Of a stretch of DNA of 64,000 nt, positions 10,812-23,100 are shown piece by piece. Below the pieces are notes generated by a model that was not told the origin of the DNA, ran no database searches, and saw only the letters and a list, made by a program, of their open reading frames with translations. The position numbers were made by a program, and so were the translations under genes. Position 1 is the first letter of the stretch. The number at the start of each line of letters is the position of its first letter. Origin of the DNA: Chrysopilus asiliformis (Eukaryota; Arthropoda; Insecta; Diptera; Rhagionidae); NCBI GenBank assembly GCA_964034945.1, contig OZ035961.1, forward strand, positions 87,624,124-87,688,123, in the 5' to 3' direction.

Positions 10812-12619
10812 TTTTTTGGTAATTTGTTTTAAATAAATTTTATTTATTCATATATTCTTGATTATTTTTCAAAATTTGAGAAAGTCTTCTTGGAATTGAA
10901 ATCGTGATCCTCAAATTAAGATTTCTGCATTGCTTCCGCTTTCAAGCTTAATTACAAGTATTGCGAACCTTAAGTGAAATTGTGTTGGGGAGGAGTATTC
11001 AGTTATTAGTGCAAAATTAAATGATACAAATCTGAAAAATGGGTAATTTTACCCTACCGGCTCATAAAATGCTTACTATAACTGTTTCAAGCTAGACTTT
11101 GAACTCATATAAATTAAAAGAGTGTATGCTACTTGCATTTTGTCATGCAAGTTATCTACTTTGATGTGATGCAAATGGAATTATTATGTCGAAAATTAAA
11201 GATTTTTAATATGTTGTTACGACATACGTCAAACGGTAACGTCACGGTTGACATAAATACTGCTTGGGAAAGGGATGAATCAGACAAAGATTATAAAACC
11301 ATGCCATTTTCCAAACAAAAACTTAAAATAGAAATGAATGACTATAGATTTAAGATCATGTAATCCCTTTCAAACATTGATATAAGAAAATTTACTGATG
11401 TTCAACAAATTCAATAATATTTTCTTCGTGCAACGGTCGTTTTCGATTTTCGGTAAACGAATTTGGAAAACTGACAAAAAGAATTTGCGTGCAACCCCAT
11501 CTGACCATGAAAATATAAGTTTCGTTGACCAGTTCAGGTAAAGAGCCAGGTGACAAATAGACGCATGAAACAATTTTCTATCTAAAGGTAAAATAAGTAC
11601 GTGAATGACCTCAACTCCCTTATTTGTCTTCAGTTCATAGTCGCGAATTGACCTTATAACCAATTGAACTACACTCATTTATTAAGTAATAATAATTCAA
11701 GTGACTCACAAAAACTAATATTAATGATTTTTTTACTACCAAATGAATCGTACGAGTTGTTATGATTCTTTTAATTAATTGAAAATAATATTTACAATAA
11801 TCATCTTGTTGACAATTCAATTTTTAAAAGATTTAAACGCCTCCAACGTGCTACCGCCTGACGTGCTGGTCAGTGTTTTACGTTTCAGCAAAGATTTTCA
11901 AGAATTTTTTACAAACAGAACGCTTTGTAAAGGAAGTTTTCCCTCTATTTCTAGTTTTAAATAACAACCATAAAAATAAGTGGAAAAATAATTGTAGTAA
12001 ACAAGTGTGCATTTCTCTAACATGTAGCAAGTGTCTAGTACCGATGAGTAAAATTCACCAGGGGATGGTGGCTGAGGATCGTAACTCGTGTGAATAACAC
12101 TTTAGAATGTTGAGAAAAATGTGCAGTGAATGTACAAGTATTTCCGTTTAAGTGATTATTTAAAGACTGAGAGATTTTATGGGTTATTTTTATGGGATTA
12201 TAACCCTACAATGTTTTTTTTATATTGGTGCAAGTTTGCTAGATTTAGTGCATAAAGTCTATTCTTGTGTACAACACTTTAAGAGCTTCTAGAATTCAAC
12301 AAAAGAAGTGTAAACAGTGACATCAGAATTAGTGGTTCGTTGTAGTATTTTCTGCAAATTACACCAAGGACTAAATCCCATTGCCAACTTTCATCAGTGC
12401 CAACAAAGCTGAGTACTGACAATTGCATCACTTTTGTTGGAGTCCTGCGGAGTTAGGAGAGAAGGAGAAGTTCGTATTTTCCCGGAAGGAATATTCGGAT
12501 GTTGTGGCTTTCCACTTTTCATCGTTGAATGTGTAACCATTTAATTTCCTCGACGATTGCATAACGCTGTCATTTAATTTGAACGAAAAGAGGAAAATTG
12601 CAATTTTGGAGCTGAGCAA
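10812..12619. other. Gene-free interval, possible 5' leader at its right end
   Basis: No gene is supported. The stretch from about 12300 to 12619 has more balanced base composition than its surroundings and is not repeated in this window. It leads into the candidate first coding exon of the CNG channel, so it may be its 5' UTR or promoter region. That is inference from position and composition only. Confidence 0.3.
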
Positions 12620-12661
12620 ATGGTGCAACGAATAGATATTTCTGTTCTGGGAAATGACTCG
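12620..12661 (+). CDS. Candidate first coding exon of the CNG channel (14 codons)
   Basis: An ATG at 12620 opens MVQRIDISVLGNDS and ends at a good splice donor (TCG|GTAAGG). An in-frame TAA at 12575-12577 lies upstream, and this is the only ATG in the open stretch. The exon ends in phase 0, as needed to join the phase-0 acceptor at 16968, giving a 640-residue protein. The distance (4.3 kb) is acceptable for an insect first intron. Against it: the peptide is short, I do not recognise it as conserved, and other upstream exons could lie outside the window. Confidence 0.3.
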
Positions 12662-12708
12662 GTAAGGAGTTTCGTTTTTCATATTCTATATGAGAATCAT
12701 ATACAATC

Positions 12709-12783
12709 GAGACCGCTTAAGAGAACATAAATCGGGCTCGGAAAATTTGTGCTGTTAAGCGAGATGTTCTCTTATCCGGTTTC
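12709..12783. repeat. Short inverted repeat, possible pogo-like remnant
   Basis: GAGACCGCTTAAGAGAACAT on the left pairs with ATGTTCTCTTATCCGGTTTC on the right, with about three mismatches. The arrangement resembles an internally deleted pogo/Tigger MITE, but no clean TA duplication is seen. Confidence 0.4.
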
Positions 12784-13547
12784 TTTATAAAAGCAGGCGT
12801 AATATATGTGTTATACATCGTAATGCAAGTTTTTGAATAAATAAACATATTTGGAAGTAAAAAACGTAGATAAATAAATAAAATTTATTTTCCATATAAC
12901 ATTGCTTTATCCACCTAGCGGTCAAATGATATCTTTCTTCTATACTCTTGAAATTTATTGTTCAGCACTACAGAACTTGGGAAAATTTCAGACATATCCG
13001 TTTTTTAACCAAAGTAGAACCCTGTCTTTCTTTGGTCCCCCATATAAGTAGAAAAAGGTTTTGCGATTTTTTTCGAAAATGGCTCATTTAAAAATGTTAA
13101 TGGATTATATTTACCTGCAATCTTTGGAGAAATAGATTTTTTTCTGTATATTTTTAAAGTTCTCGACTTTTATCTCTAAACAATTTAAGTTGATCGCATG
13201 TTTTGCCGAAGTTATGGCGCTTTAAAGTCATGTGTGCAGTCGCATTTATGAAATAACTTTAACCTTGATTTCCTATAAACCATGTTACCAAAATCAGTGA
13301 CAGGATTACATTATGAAGTGATTTATAAGTGATACTTACTATGTAAGAAGTTAGTTTAAATTTCGTTCGCCTTTTTTGGTTTCCCTCTCCACTGCGTCCC
13401 TTATCATCTGAGAGCGTGACCGAAGCGAAAGACGCACCGAATGAAACGAAAATTGTGGTGTAAACACATTCTTTAAGAGGTACGAAAGTTCTGTTGATTT
13501 AACTTTGAAAATATATATTTTTAGACTAGGTCTAAAAAGGGGCTATA

Positions 13548-14304
13548 TCCTATAATATAATACGAGGAATGCCTGTCTGTCTGTCTGTCTGTCTGCACAA
13601 ACGATCTCGAAAACCCGCCTAACGATTTTCACGAAACCTGGGGGTTAGGGATTTTCGAGGACAAGGAATCGATTTAGATAGGTCTCACCTCTGAGAAAAT
13701 TCCCCCTCGATACTCCTCGCCTGGTATCTTCGAATTGGGTGGTCTGATCTTAATGAAACTTTACAGTATTACTAAGGGGGCTAAGGGCTTTCGATTTTTC
13801 CACTACAAACCTGACTTTTCCCTCCCCTCGATACCCCTCGCCTGGTATCTTCGAATTGGAAGGTCCGATCTTAATGAAACTTTACAGTATTACTAAGGGG
13901 GCTAAGGGCTTTCGATTTTTCCACTTCAAACCTGACTTTTCCCTCCCCTCGATACCCCTCGCCTGGTATCTTCGAATTGGGTGGTCTGATCTTACTGAAA
14001 CTTTACAGTATTACTAAGGGGGCTAAGGGCTTTCGATTTTTCCACTACAAACCTGACTTTTCCCTCCCCTCGATAACCCTCACCTGGTGTCTCAAAACAA
14101 CGTTTCAGAAATCGGTGACTCAATAACCACTCAACCGATTTCTATGAAATTTTGTTATCGCGCGTTAGTTTTAGTTCTAGCTTTCTAGGTCGGGAATTTA
14201 AAAACTGTGGAAAAGCTCTGTAAAGATAATGTGAATTTAGTTTTTCCCCAAAAATCAGCAAAAGTAGGATTTTGAGGTCGCCGAGCATGGCTCGGTCTTC
14301 CTGG
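13548..14304 (+). mobile_element. Non-autonomous Helitron with 122-bp tandem repeats
   Basis: It begins TCCTATAATATAATACGAGG after an A and a TGTC array follows. It ends with a hairpin of GCCGAGC/GCTCGG type (14280-14295), then CTTCCTGG, with host T at 14305. These are Helitron features (TC start, hairpin, CTRR end, A/T target). The middle is about three near-identical copies of a unit with CCCTCGATACCCCTCGCCTG and TTTACAGTATTACTAAGGGG. No Rep/helicase remains. Confidence 0.85.
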
Positions 14305-16967
14305 TACTCAATTTAATATATTGTATTTATAGAAAATTCTGTACATTCCTAGGATTTGAGCACGCAATGTCACTGATGCAAGCATTAAATATTTTATCTA
14401 AAATGTTTTTTAATCCCGGGTTTTAAAATGTGAAATCTCTGGAGTTCAAATAGTGCGGGTGGATAATAAAGACAGAGCATGTTTATGCATTATTATCGCA
14501 TTAAGTTCAAAAAACAAAATTTGGTTCTGTTTTGATGCGGCACGACTGACGCGAACGCTCACACCAATCAGTTGGGTATCAGTTTATTAGAAAAACTAAG
14601 CTGGCCACGAATTTTTTCCAAAAACGATGGAAAACTGATTGGCGGGGGCCCCTGCTTAAATTAATTTTCTATAAATATTGAATTGAAAATATTGCAGTTT
14701 AAAGAAGAAACTTTTGTAGAATTTTTAAAGATCCCAGTGTCTTCAATTGTAATTAATTAAATTGTCTGTTTAAAAAAAAATCTTTTCTCTCTGGTTGTTT
14801 GTTATAAACTTTATATTTTTTATCAACTTGAATGATTCCAAACTTGATTGCCATCGTGAAAACCACCTTAATAACCGAGGACGTCCATGGCCCTAACAAA
14901 CACTCAGAGATTTATTTGTCCTTTGTCCCACTAATAGCCACTCTCTGGGGGCAGCGGAAAAGGATTTTCATTCTCCTTGATGGATTTCTTTACTTTATTT
15001 CTTTTGTTTCAAACACAAGTAAAAGGCATCAGCTGGGATCATATTTTAATTAAAATCTCTTCGTTTTGTTTCAAATTCAAACAATCAGTTATGCAATCGT
15101 TTTGCCTTCAATTTGATTCCCTTTAATTATAAATTCATATTTATAACGTAGTCCTTTGAGACGGACATTTTTAAGAACTAAAAAGGATGACCATCGTTTC
15201 TTATTATTATTATTTTCCATTTTACTTTGTATTTTAGAAGATTCAAGTTTCTGTTCCACATTCAGCCGAATGACCTTCTCGGGTCGCTTAGCTTTGGCAC
15301 ACCACCAAATTAATTTTAATTTGTTTGAAGCAAACAAGGACCAACGTCAAATAAAAAAATTGTGTTTAGCAGAATTGTTTGTCGATCTGTTGTCGGTATA
15401 AAACTCTATAAACGAACATGCGTCATTATTTTTGTTAAAGAGGCGTTCTGGGGTTTTGAAAATAGGGTAAAAAGTTCATCAAGTGACTACAAGTTTTTTT
15501 TTAAATTTAATAAGAAACTCGAATACGTTTTTCAGAATATTAAAACTTTTTTTTTTAGTTTTGAAGTGGTTTTCCTCACTTGTTTAAGTCTTTCTGGAGT
15601 AGTTTTACTTTTTGGAATGAGAAAGCAAACGACCTTCTTTAAGAAAGTATAAATATAAAAAGTTAGGATTATTTCGCTTTTATTGCTTTAAAATCCTTAA
15701 GTTCGTATGATTTTTTCAAATTTTAGTTTTAAAATTCTTGGTAATAAGAACAAGAAAGTCGCATTTAAAATTCTTGAGGTTTATTTCGGTCTTTTAAGTC
15801 AATTTTCATTTTCCCATTGTCAGTTTCAAAATTTTTTAAAAAAAATGTGTGAAAATAAAATCTTCATTGTTGAACGAAAAAACCTTGGTCATTCTCAGTA
15901 CCTACGAAACTTTAAGGACTTTCGTTTGGAATCCTAAAAATTACAAAAGATTGAATAACATTTTTCGACTACCCAATGTTTGTCAAGTACTAACATATAA
16001 TTTTAAAAAAAGGCCCATTTTAAAAATTTCCTTAAAATACCGTCGCTTTTAATATCCGTAAACTCAAAATTCCACCATAGGGTGACCAGCCAACGCTCCA
16101 ATCATTCTATCAAATATAACAAAAATATATACCAGACCACGTGAAAATAAATTAAAGCATTTCATAAAATTGTCTTCGGCGAAACAATTGTTTAAATCGA
16201 AATTTCTGTACCAATTAATTTGATTAATCGGCTAAGACATCTAATTACCAATTTTAGACATTACTTACTAGTTACAGAATTAAGAAGCGACCTAATCGCC
16301 CTATCTCGAGTAGGAGGATAATCTCTGTAATGGCGTTTTAGGACTACAAGGATATAATTTGAAGTGCTTCTCCATCTGGGACATTTCACAGATTTCTGTG
16401 GACAGACCGAAAAGCTACATAAACATACTCATATTATATAGGCTATATTGTAGTAAAGGCTTTGTATTGATGTCGATGCGATAGCGTAAAAGTGGAATTG
16501 GCGATGCTGTGGCATTAATTAGACTGTTAGACATCTCATCCTGGGTATTAACTGGATTAAGATACCCTGTCATTACAATTTGGATGATTGATAATAAAAC
16601 GGAATCTTATGCTTTGAAAGGACCCTTTTCATTAAATTTATGGCTCTTGCCGGGCCCGAGAATTCCTGCGGTGACCCAGTGAAGGCCAATCGAATTGAGT
16701 ATCTCGATTCAGTATTGTATAAACAAAATTCGTACTTTCCGATTTCAAAACTGTGTGGTTCAATCATAAATAGGAAGTTTATTGATTTTTCGTTTAGAGC
16801 GTGAAATTTATAACACATAAAATTAGGGCATAAATTAAACACATATGAGTGTAAAAAAGGATGTCAATATCAGCACAACATTTAGTCATAGGAACATAAA
16901 AATTATCGTTTGGTGTGAAATTTTGATTGTTTTTTAGTAATTTTATATATTTTTATTAATATTGCAG
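14305..16967. other. Gene-free interval upstream of the first certain CNG exon
   Basis: I recognise no gene. About 14436-14660 shares a block with 37517-37720: GTTCAAA..GCGGG.GGATAA.AAAGA followed by GTTTATGCA, plus a GGGGCC end joined to TCAGTTTTCC. That suggests two rearranged copies of one repeat. If the candidate first exon at 12620 is real, this interval is intron 1. Confidence 0.4.
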
Positions 16968-17192
16968 GACCCACCCAGAAGGACGAAACTGTCAGCTTTA
17001 CGTCGGACGCTTAACACTTTACGACATAGGATAGTAAAACGTGGACGGGCCAAGCCACCTGACTGGTTCCTTGATAAATTCTCAAATGCGACAGATGGGA
17101 AGATTTCTGGGGATGTCCCGGCCGAGGAGATCACCACAGACCGGTTGTGTAATAGGCTTTCAGTTGATCCGTCCTTGCCATCACATTATAGG
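16968..17192 (+). CDS. CNG exon: cytosolic N-terminus before S1
   Basis: Acceptor TATTGCAG|GAC and donor AGG|GTGAGA; 75 codons, phase 0 at both ends. It encodes a basic segment ([18 protein letters not shown]) and ends at SLPSHYR, directly before S1. It is preceded by a T-rich stretch suitable for an acceptor. It is not the initiating exon unless an unspliced upstream Met is used, and none is in frame close by. Confidence 0.9.
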
Positions 17193-20100
17193 GTGAGATT
17201 TTGTTTACTCTCACAATATATTATTAGATATCGGGGTGGTACAGTGATTTTCAGGGGTTGGGATTTTGTACCCACTCGATTAATCATAAACGAAGCAACC
17301 ATTTTGATAGTCAATATAATGGAAATATTCTGGCTTTTTCCGGTTTTCCGTCATTTCAAGGATATTTTTTTTTATATCTACTTAATTTTTATTTCATTTT
17401 TATTATTGATTGATTGCAGTGGCTTGCTGTTGTATCCCTAGCAGTTCTCTACAATCTAATTTTCGTTGTTGGTAGAGCAGTCTTTTGGGAAATAAACCGT
17501 AGAGCGACACCGCTGTGGTGGTTCCTAGACTATTTATGTGATTTTATATACCTGATGGATACATTAGTTCATATGCATGAAGGTGAGATATTTTTGTTAA
17601 AGTGTTTTATTTTAGAAACTTTTTATTGATACTTAAATTTAAGTGAATTGCAAGTAATTCTGGTAAATATAAAACTTTAATATAAACCTTACGATATAAA
17701 TTAAATTAATTACGGAACTTACAAAACAGTGTGAAGTTTTTAATTGTACAGAATAAAACCCGAAGATTTTTTTTGATTACAAAAACTGCTTTCAGAACGA
17801 AAACTTTAGAAAATGGAATTTCATCTTTAAAGTTGAAAAAAACTTCCAAGAAAACAAAAAAAAATCATAAATTAAAACAATTTCAAAAAAAAGAAAAATG
17901 GTGCAATATTGGTTTCGGAAAAAAATATATTAGAAATAATATTTTTTTTCAAATATCTCAAAAACCGTTAAAGATGCGTAAAACCCATTATAGGAAAAAT
18001 TACAGGAAATTTTATTTTTAGCACCTCACACACAATTTTTTTTTTGAAAAAATAATGTGTTTTGAAAATTTCTCGAAGCTCATGCGCTTTTGGGAAAAAG
18101 TGAATGACTAAATTTAAAGGGCATATAATTTTCTACATTTTTTGTTTTAGTTTTTTTGTAACTCTAATGATCCTCAAGACATTAAAGACATTTAAAAAAA
18201 TTAAGTTTTTTGAATATCTCTCGCAAATTATGCACTTTTATGGAAAAATGCATATAACCAAATTTACACTCAGAAAAATGTCCAGGTCAACTTTTTGTCA
18301 GGTTAACTCTGACCTTACAGAGGTGTCTGTAAGCCAGCTAGCGGTCAGAGTTAACCTATCTAAGGTCAACTCGTGCAGCTCCCAATGCCCTACTTCACCT
18401 GCTGGTGGCTTAATTTCAGAAATTCACCGACTACAAGTCAACTCAGTTTTACTTGCCCACATGCAGGCGAACGCGCGCCTGCCCGAGGCCAATTACGCCG
18501 TATGTAGGTCGTCGAATTAGCCTCCATTTTTCTGAGTGTATAGAAAATAAAATGTTCCACATTTTTTTTTAGCGGTTTATATGTATCTGTAACGGTTCTC
18601 AACATATTTCAAAAAAATTAGGTTTTTTTAAAAATTTCTCGGAAACTATTCACTATTATGAAAAAATACGTAGAACCAAATTTCCGGGATTTTTTTCCTT
18701 TAACGGTTGTTACGAATATTTAACGAGATGTGTGAAAACATATTGATTTATACGTATTTTTCCGAAATTAAATACCGAAAAATTTTGTGTTAATCCCAAG
18801 CGATATTTTTTTAATTGCCGTCGCTGTGTTGGTAAATACTCGTCATGTTTATATTTTTCATTTTATTCTATAACTTTTTTTAAGCTCCCTTCTCGCTAAA
18901 AGTTCAGATCGCAATTAAACTATTCAACAACTTACCATCTCATAACACATGGATCAATAAGTCCCGAGACTAACCCAGAGATGACGCTCGTAGTAAACCA
19001 GTAACCACGTCTTTCTAGAGTACTAACCTTTGCTTGAAACGTGTCAAAATTTTAAGTCGATCGGACCAGAAACAGCTGAGTTATCGAGGTTGGAGTAAAG
19101 TCGTTTTGTAGTTTGTTTAAAAAATGGAAAAAACCGAGTTTCGTGTTCTGATAAAACATTGTTTTTTAATGGGTAAAAACACCGTGCAAGCGAAACAATG
19201 GATTGAAAAATGTTACCAGGACTCTTGTCCATCAAAAGCAACGATTTGTCGGTGGTTTGCCGAGTTTAAACGTGGTCGTACCGACACAAATGACGCGGAA
19301 CGCTCGGGTAGACCTGTGGAAGCCGTTACACCGGAAAATGTGAGTGAAGTGACAAAAATTATAATGAAAGATCGTAAAGTGAAGCTCCGTGAGATTGCTG
19401 AGATAACACAGATATCATATGGAAGTGCATTTACTATCCTTCATGAAAAATTGAGCATGAAAAAGGTTTTTTCCAAGTGGGTGCCGCGATTGCTTTCGAT
19501 GAAACAAAAACAGCAACGAGTCGATGATTCAGAAAGCTGTTTATCGCTATTTACTCGCAATAAAAAAGATTTCTTGCGTCGTTACGTGACCATGGACGAA
19601 ACATGGATACATCACTACACTCCAGAGTCGAAGCGGCAGTCATCTGAGTGGCGCACAGCTGGCGAAAGCCGTCCGAAGCGTCCGAAAACGCAGCAGTCAG
19701 CTGGCAAAGTCATGGCGTCAGTTTTTTGGGATACGCACGGCGTGACGATTGTATCACCCTAAAAGGTGATTATATTGATGAATAAAAAAAATTTTTGCAA
19801 AAAAAATGTTGTTTTCATTGTTAGTCTCGGGACTTATTGATCCATGTGTTATGTTACGTCCCAACTACAACTCCCAAAGTTTAAAAAAAACAACTAGACA
19901 TTGCATCTTGTACCACTAAAAATATTTCAAAATGCCCTGTAATTTTTGAACTGAAAATTTAATAATCTTATTTCCGGTATCGGATTTATTTTTCCCTGTT
20001 TCACATTTCACATATTTGTTTTACAAAAAGCTCAGAATTTTGTTTAAAACTAAATCTCCGCTATAAATTCAGCAAAAAAGAGCAACAAAGTCAGATTTAA

Positions 20101-23100
20101 TTTAAAAATAATCAAAAATCGTCGCATTTAAGATCAGCAAATTATTGAGTTTGCCCGAAACTGACGATGATAATTTGAAATTGTTTAGAAGTCGAAATTT
20201 AATCGTCTGAAAGTAATCACCGAAATCATTATCACAATTTCTTGCCTTTCCAATGCATGGCGGCGAAGGACTTTAAATGAGCATCTGAATCTTCTTTTCA
20301 ATTTAAATCGTTTTTTTATATTGCTTCTCTCTTTTTCAATTGTATAGAATATAATTGCGCAATTTCCGTATAGCAGCCACATCGACCATACTTGAAAACG
20401 CTCAAGACCAAGCCTCGGCACTGCTTGGCTCGTCTGGCTCCTCAATACGATAACATTTTTATTCAAATTTTACGAGATTACAATCAATGTATGAACGTTT
20501 TTACTCGACTCTCCAACGCAATGATACGTGTTGGTTGACGACGGCCACTTCGGCAGCCGAAATCAAACGATTGACTAACAATCGATGGAGCGAGCCTACG
20601 ACAGTCATTCAGTATGATTTCTGCTGTTGATGCGTACGGGTGTATACATTTGCTCTCCAAAATTATAATTGCTCCCCAAAGAACACTGATGTACGAAATT
20701 TTTTCAGAAATTTGATTTTTTTAGTTTTCTATTTCCATTATGAAGCGCTCATATTCAAATTCAAATACTATGTCTTGGGATTGGGAAAACAAATATTTAA
20801 TAACCACAAATAATGATAACCGTCAATGTCTAGTTTGCAGTTACATGTCGAATAAAAAATTCAATCTAAAACGCCATTACAACAGCTGTCATAAGTTCGA
20901 TTTTGCCCGATGCAATTAAGTAGAAAGAGTAAGACAGGTTGACAACTTAAAGAAAGTTTTTTTTAGAGAAATTTCCTTTAGGCGGAACATATGATTCTGA
21001 AATTGCATAATGATAAATTGTGTAGTTCACTGTTCCTAAACGTCTCCATCAAAAGCGAAAGAGCGTAAAAAATGAAAATGATGCGTTTTCTCATTTTGTG
21101 TTATAGTATATGAAGAAACATAAAATTTTTTCGAGTAGTAGTAAATCACTACATACATGGTGCCGAGGCCTGGTTTACAATCTGCGATGGTTATTTAAAC
21201 TGAAATGACCTCATAAAGTGCCGCCTACTTGGAGAATTTATTTTCTTCCAGGATTAATTGCAATTGTAGCTTACTTTTAAACTCGCCATAATTGGAAAAA
21301 TATTTATTAAGGATTTTGTAATATTTACCATCGATTCCATTTGATTTTATTCTATTTGACAACTGTTGTTTTTATTCTTTTTTTCTAGGTTATTTGGATC
21401 AAGGTTTATTGGTCCGTGATGCGTATAAATTACGAAAACATTATTTTTCAACGAAAGGATGGCGTTTAGATATTTTATCGATGCTTCCTACCGATATTGT
21501 ATACGCTTGGTGGCCACCAAGTACCTGCTATTTGACAGTACCATGCCCGGTCATCGCCAGAATAAATCGATTACTTCGTCTTCCAAGAATGTTGGAATGG
21601 TTCGACAGAACCGAAACTGCCACCGGCTATCCAAATGCATTCAGAATATGTAAAGTCGTACTTGCCATATTAGTCCTGATACATTGGAATGCCTGTATGT
21701 ATTTCGCAATTAGTTATGCCTTAGGATTCGGTACCGATAATTGGGTCTATAATCTGAATGGAACACGAAATGGAACATTGTCACGTCAATATATCTACAG
21801 CTTCTATTGGTCAACTCTGACCTTGACTACGATTGGGGAGACCCCGACACCAGAAAATGATGCTGAGTATTTGTTTGTTGTTGCCGATTTCTTGGCCGGT
21901 GTCCTGATATTTGCTACCATCGTAGGTGAGTATATTAAAATAAGGCACAAAAACCATGAAGGAGTAAAAGTTAAAAATTTTTACTCCCAATAAAAAAGAT
22001 ATCCCATTCAGAAATTATTTTATTACATGTCTGGTGGGTTTTCCGGGAGTTTTTTTTTCATAACTCGAAAACTAACTCGTCGTTAAGGCATAGGAAGCCA
22101 AGTAATTAATGCATTTAACAACGGACATAAATAGGAGCGAAATTTATGTCTTATTTATTTCCACCGACAGTCGGGCACCGGTTGTAATGCTTCCGTTGCT
22201 CCAATACCCGTTCCTTTTTCACGGTCTAAAAATGTTCCTGTATTCAATGTCCATCAGTGTTAGTGTACATTTGTGTGAACTAAAATTACTTGATTTTACA
22301 TTTATTTCATTACACCTTTGCAGTCTCCGTAAATCTTGTTAAAAATTTACGATCGTAATTTCACAAAATTGTTAAGTAATTAAATCTAAATTCAAATAAA
22401 AACATAACAAAAGCTATAATTGCCAATCTGGTAATTATTTTGAAAACCCGTATGGTAATTTAAGTGAACGGCGAACAATTGTATCAAAATTCCACTTATG
22501 TATTGGAGTTTTATGTAGAATAATATCTTAAATAACTTTTGTTCTTGCACTTTTGTGATAAGATGCACCGTTTTTGAGATATTCGCAGAAAACGTTTTCG
22601 TTCGCATGGTCCATTTTTGCCCATAAAAGCCTTGCATTTTACGAAAAACGGATCTGTGCAAAATTTCAAGTCTCTAGCTCAATCCGTGCGCCCGCAATCC
22701 GCCCCTCAGACGGACAGACGGACGGGATCTTGGCTTTACAAAATGTAAGGCAAATTTAATATACACTTTGGTTTCACCATACGGAATCTGGGATCTTTTA
22801 ACCGTTCAATAATGTTTAACAATGAAGAAATAAGAAGGTATAAAAAATTATTCGCATTTTCCACACAGGTAACATCGGTTCCATGATTTCAAATATGAAC
22901 GTAGCCCGAGTGGAATTTCAAAACCGGATGGATGGAGTCAAACAGTACATGGCCTTTCGAAAAGTGGGACACGAATTAGAAGCCCGAGTGATTCGATGGT
23001 TCGCCTATACTTGGTCACAAAGTGGCGCTCTGGACGAAGAACGTGTCTTGGCAGCACTTCCTGACAAACTTAAAGCAGAAATCGCCATTCGGGTGCATAT

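Larger units (their letters stand above)
17583..21388 (+). other. CNG intron loaded with transposons
   Basis: Between the S2 exon and the S2-S3 loop exon (GTGAGA..TTTTTTTCTAG). It holds a roughly 147-bp satellite (17730-18780), a TA-flanked MITE inside that satellite, an internally deleted mariner, and a hAT BED-finger fragment at 20740. All open readings within it, other than those noted separately, look spurious. Confidence 0.85.

Noticed and set aside
16962..17441. 159-residue single-ORF reading through the first CNG exon
   Set aside because: It runs past a good splice donor at 17193 into the intron; the spliced reading is continuous with S1.
18104..18520. 138-residue ORF ending in the GC-rich MITE
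   Set aside because: Half satellite, half MITE, with no domain; an accidental fusion reading.
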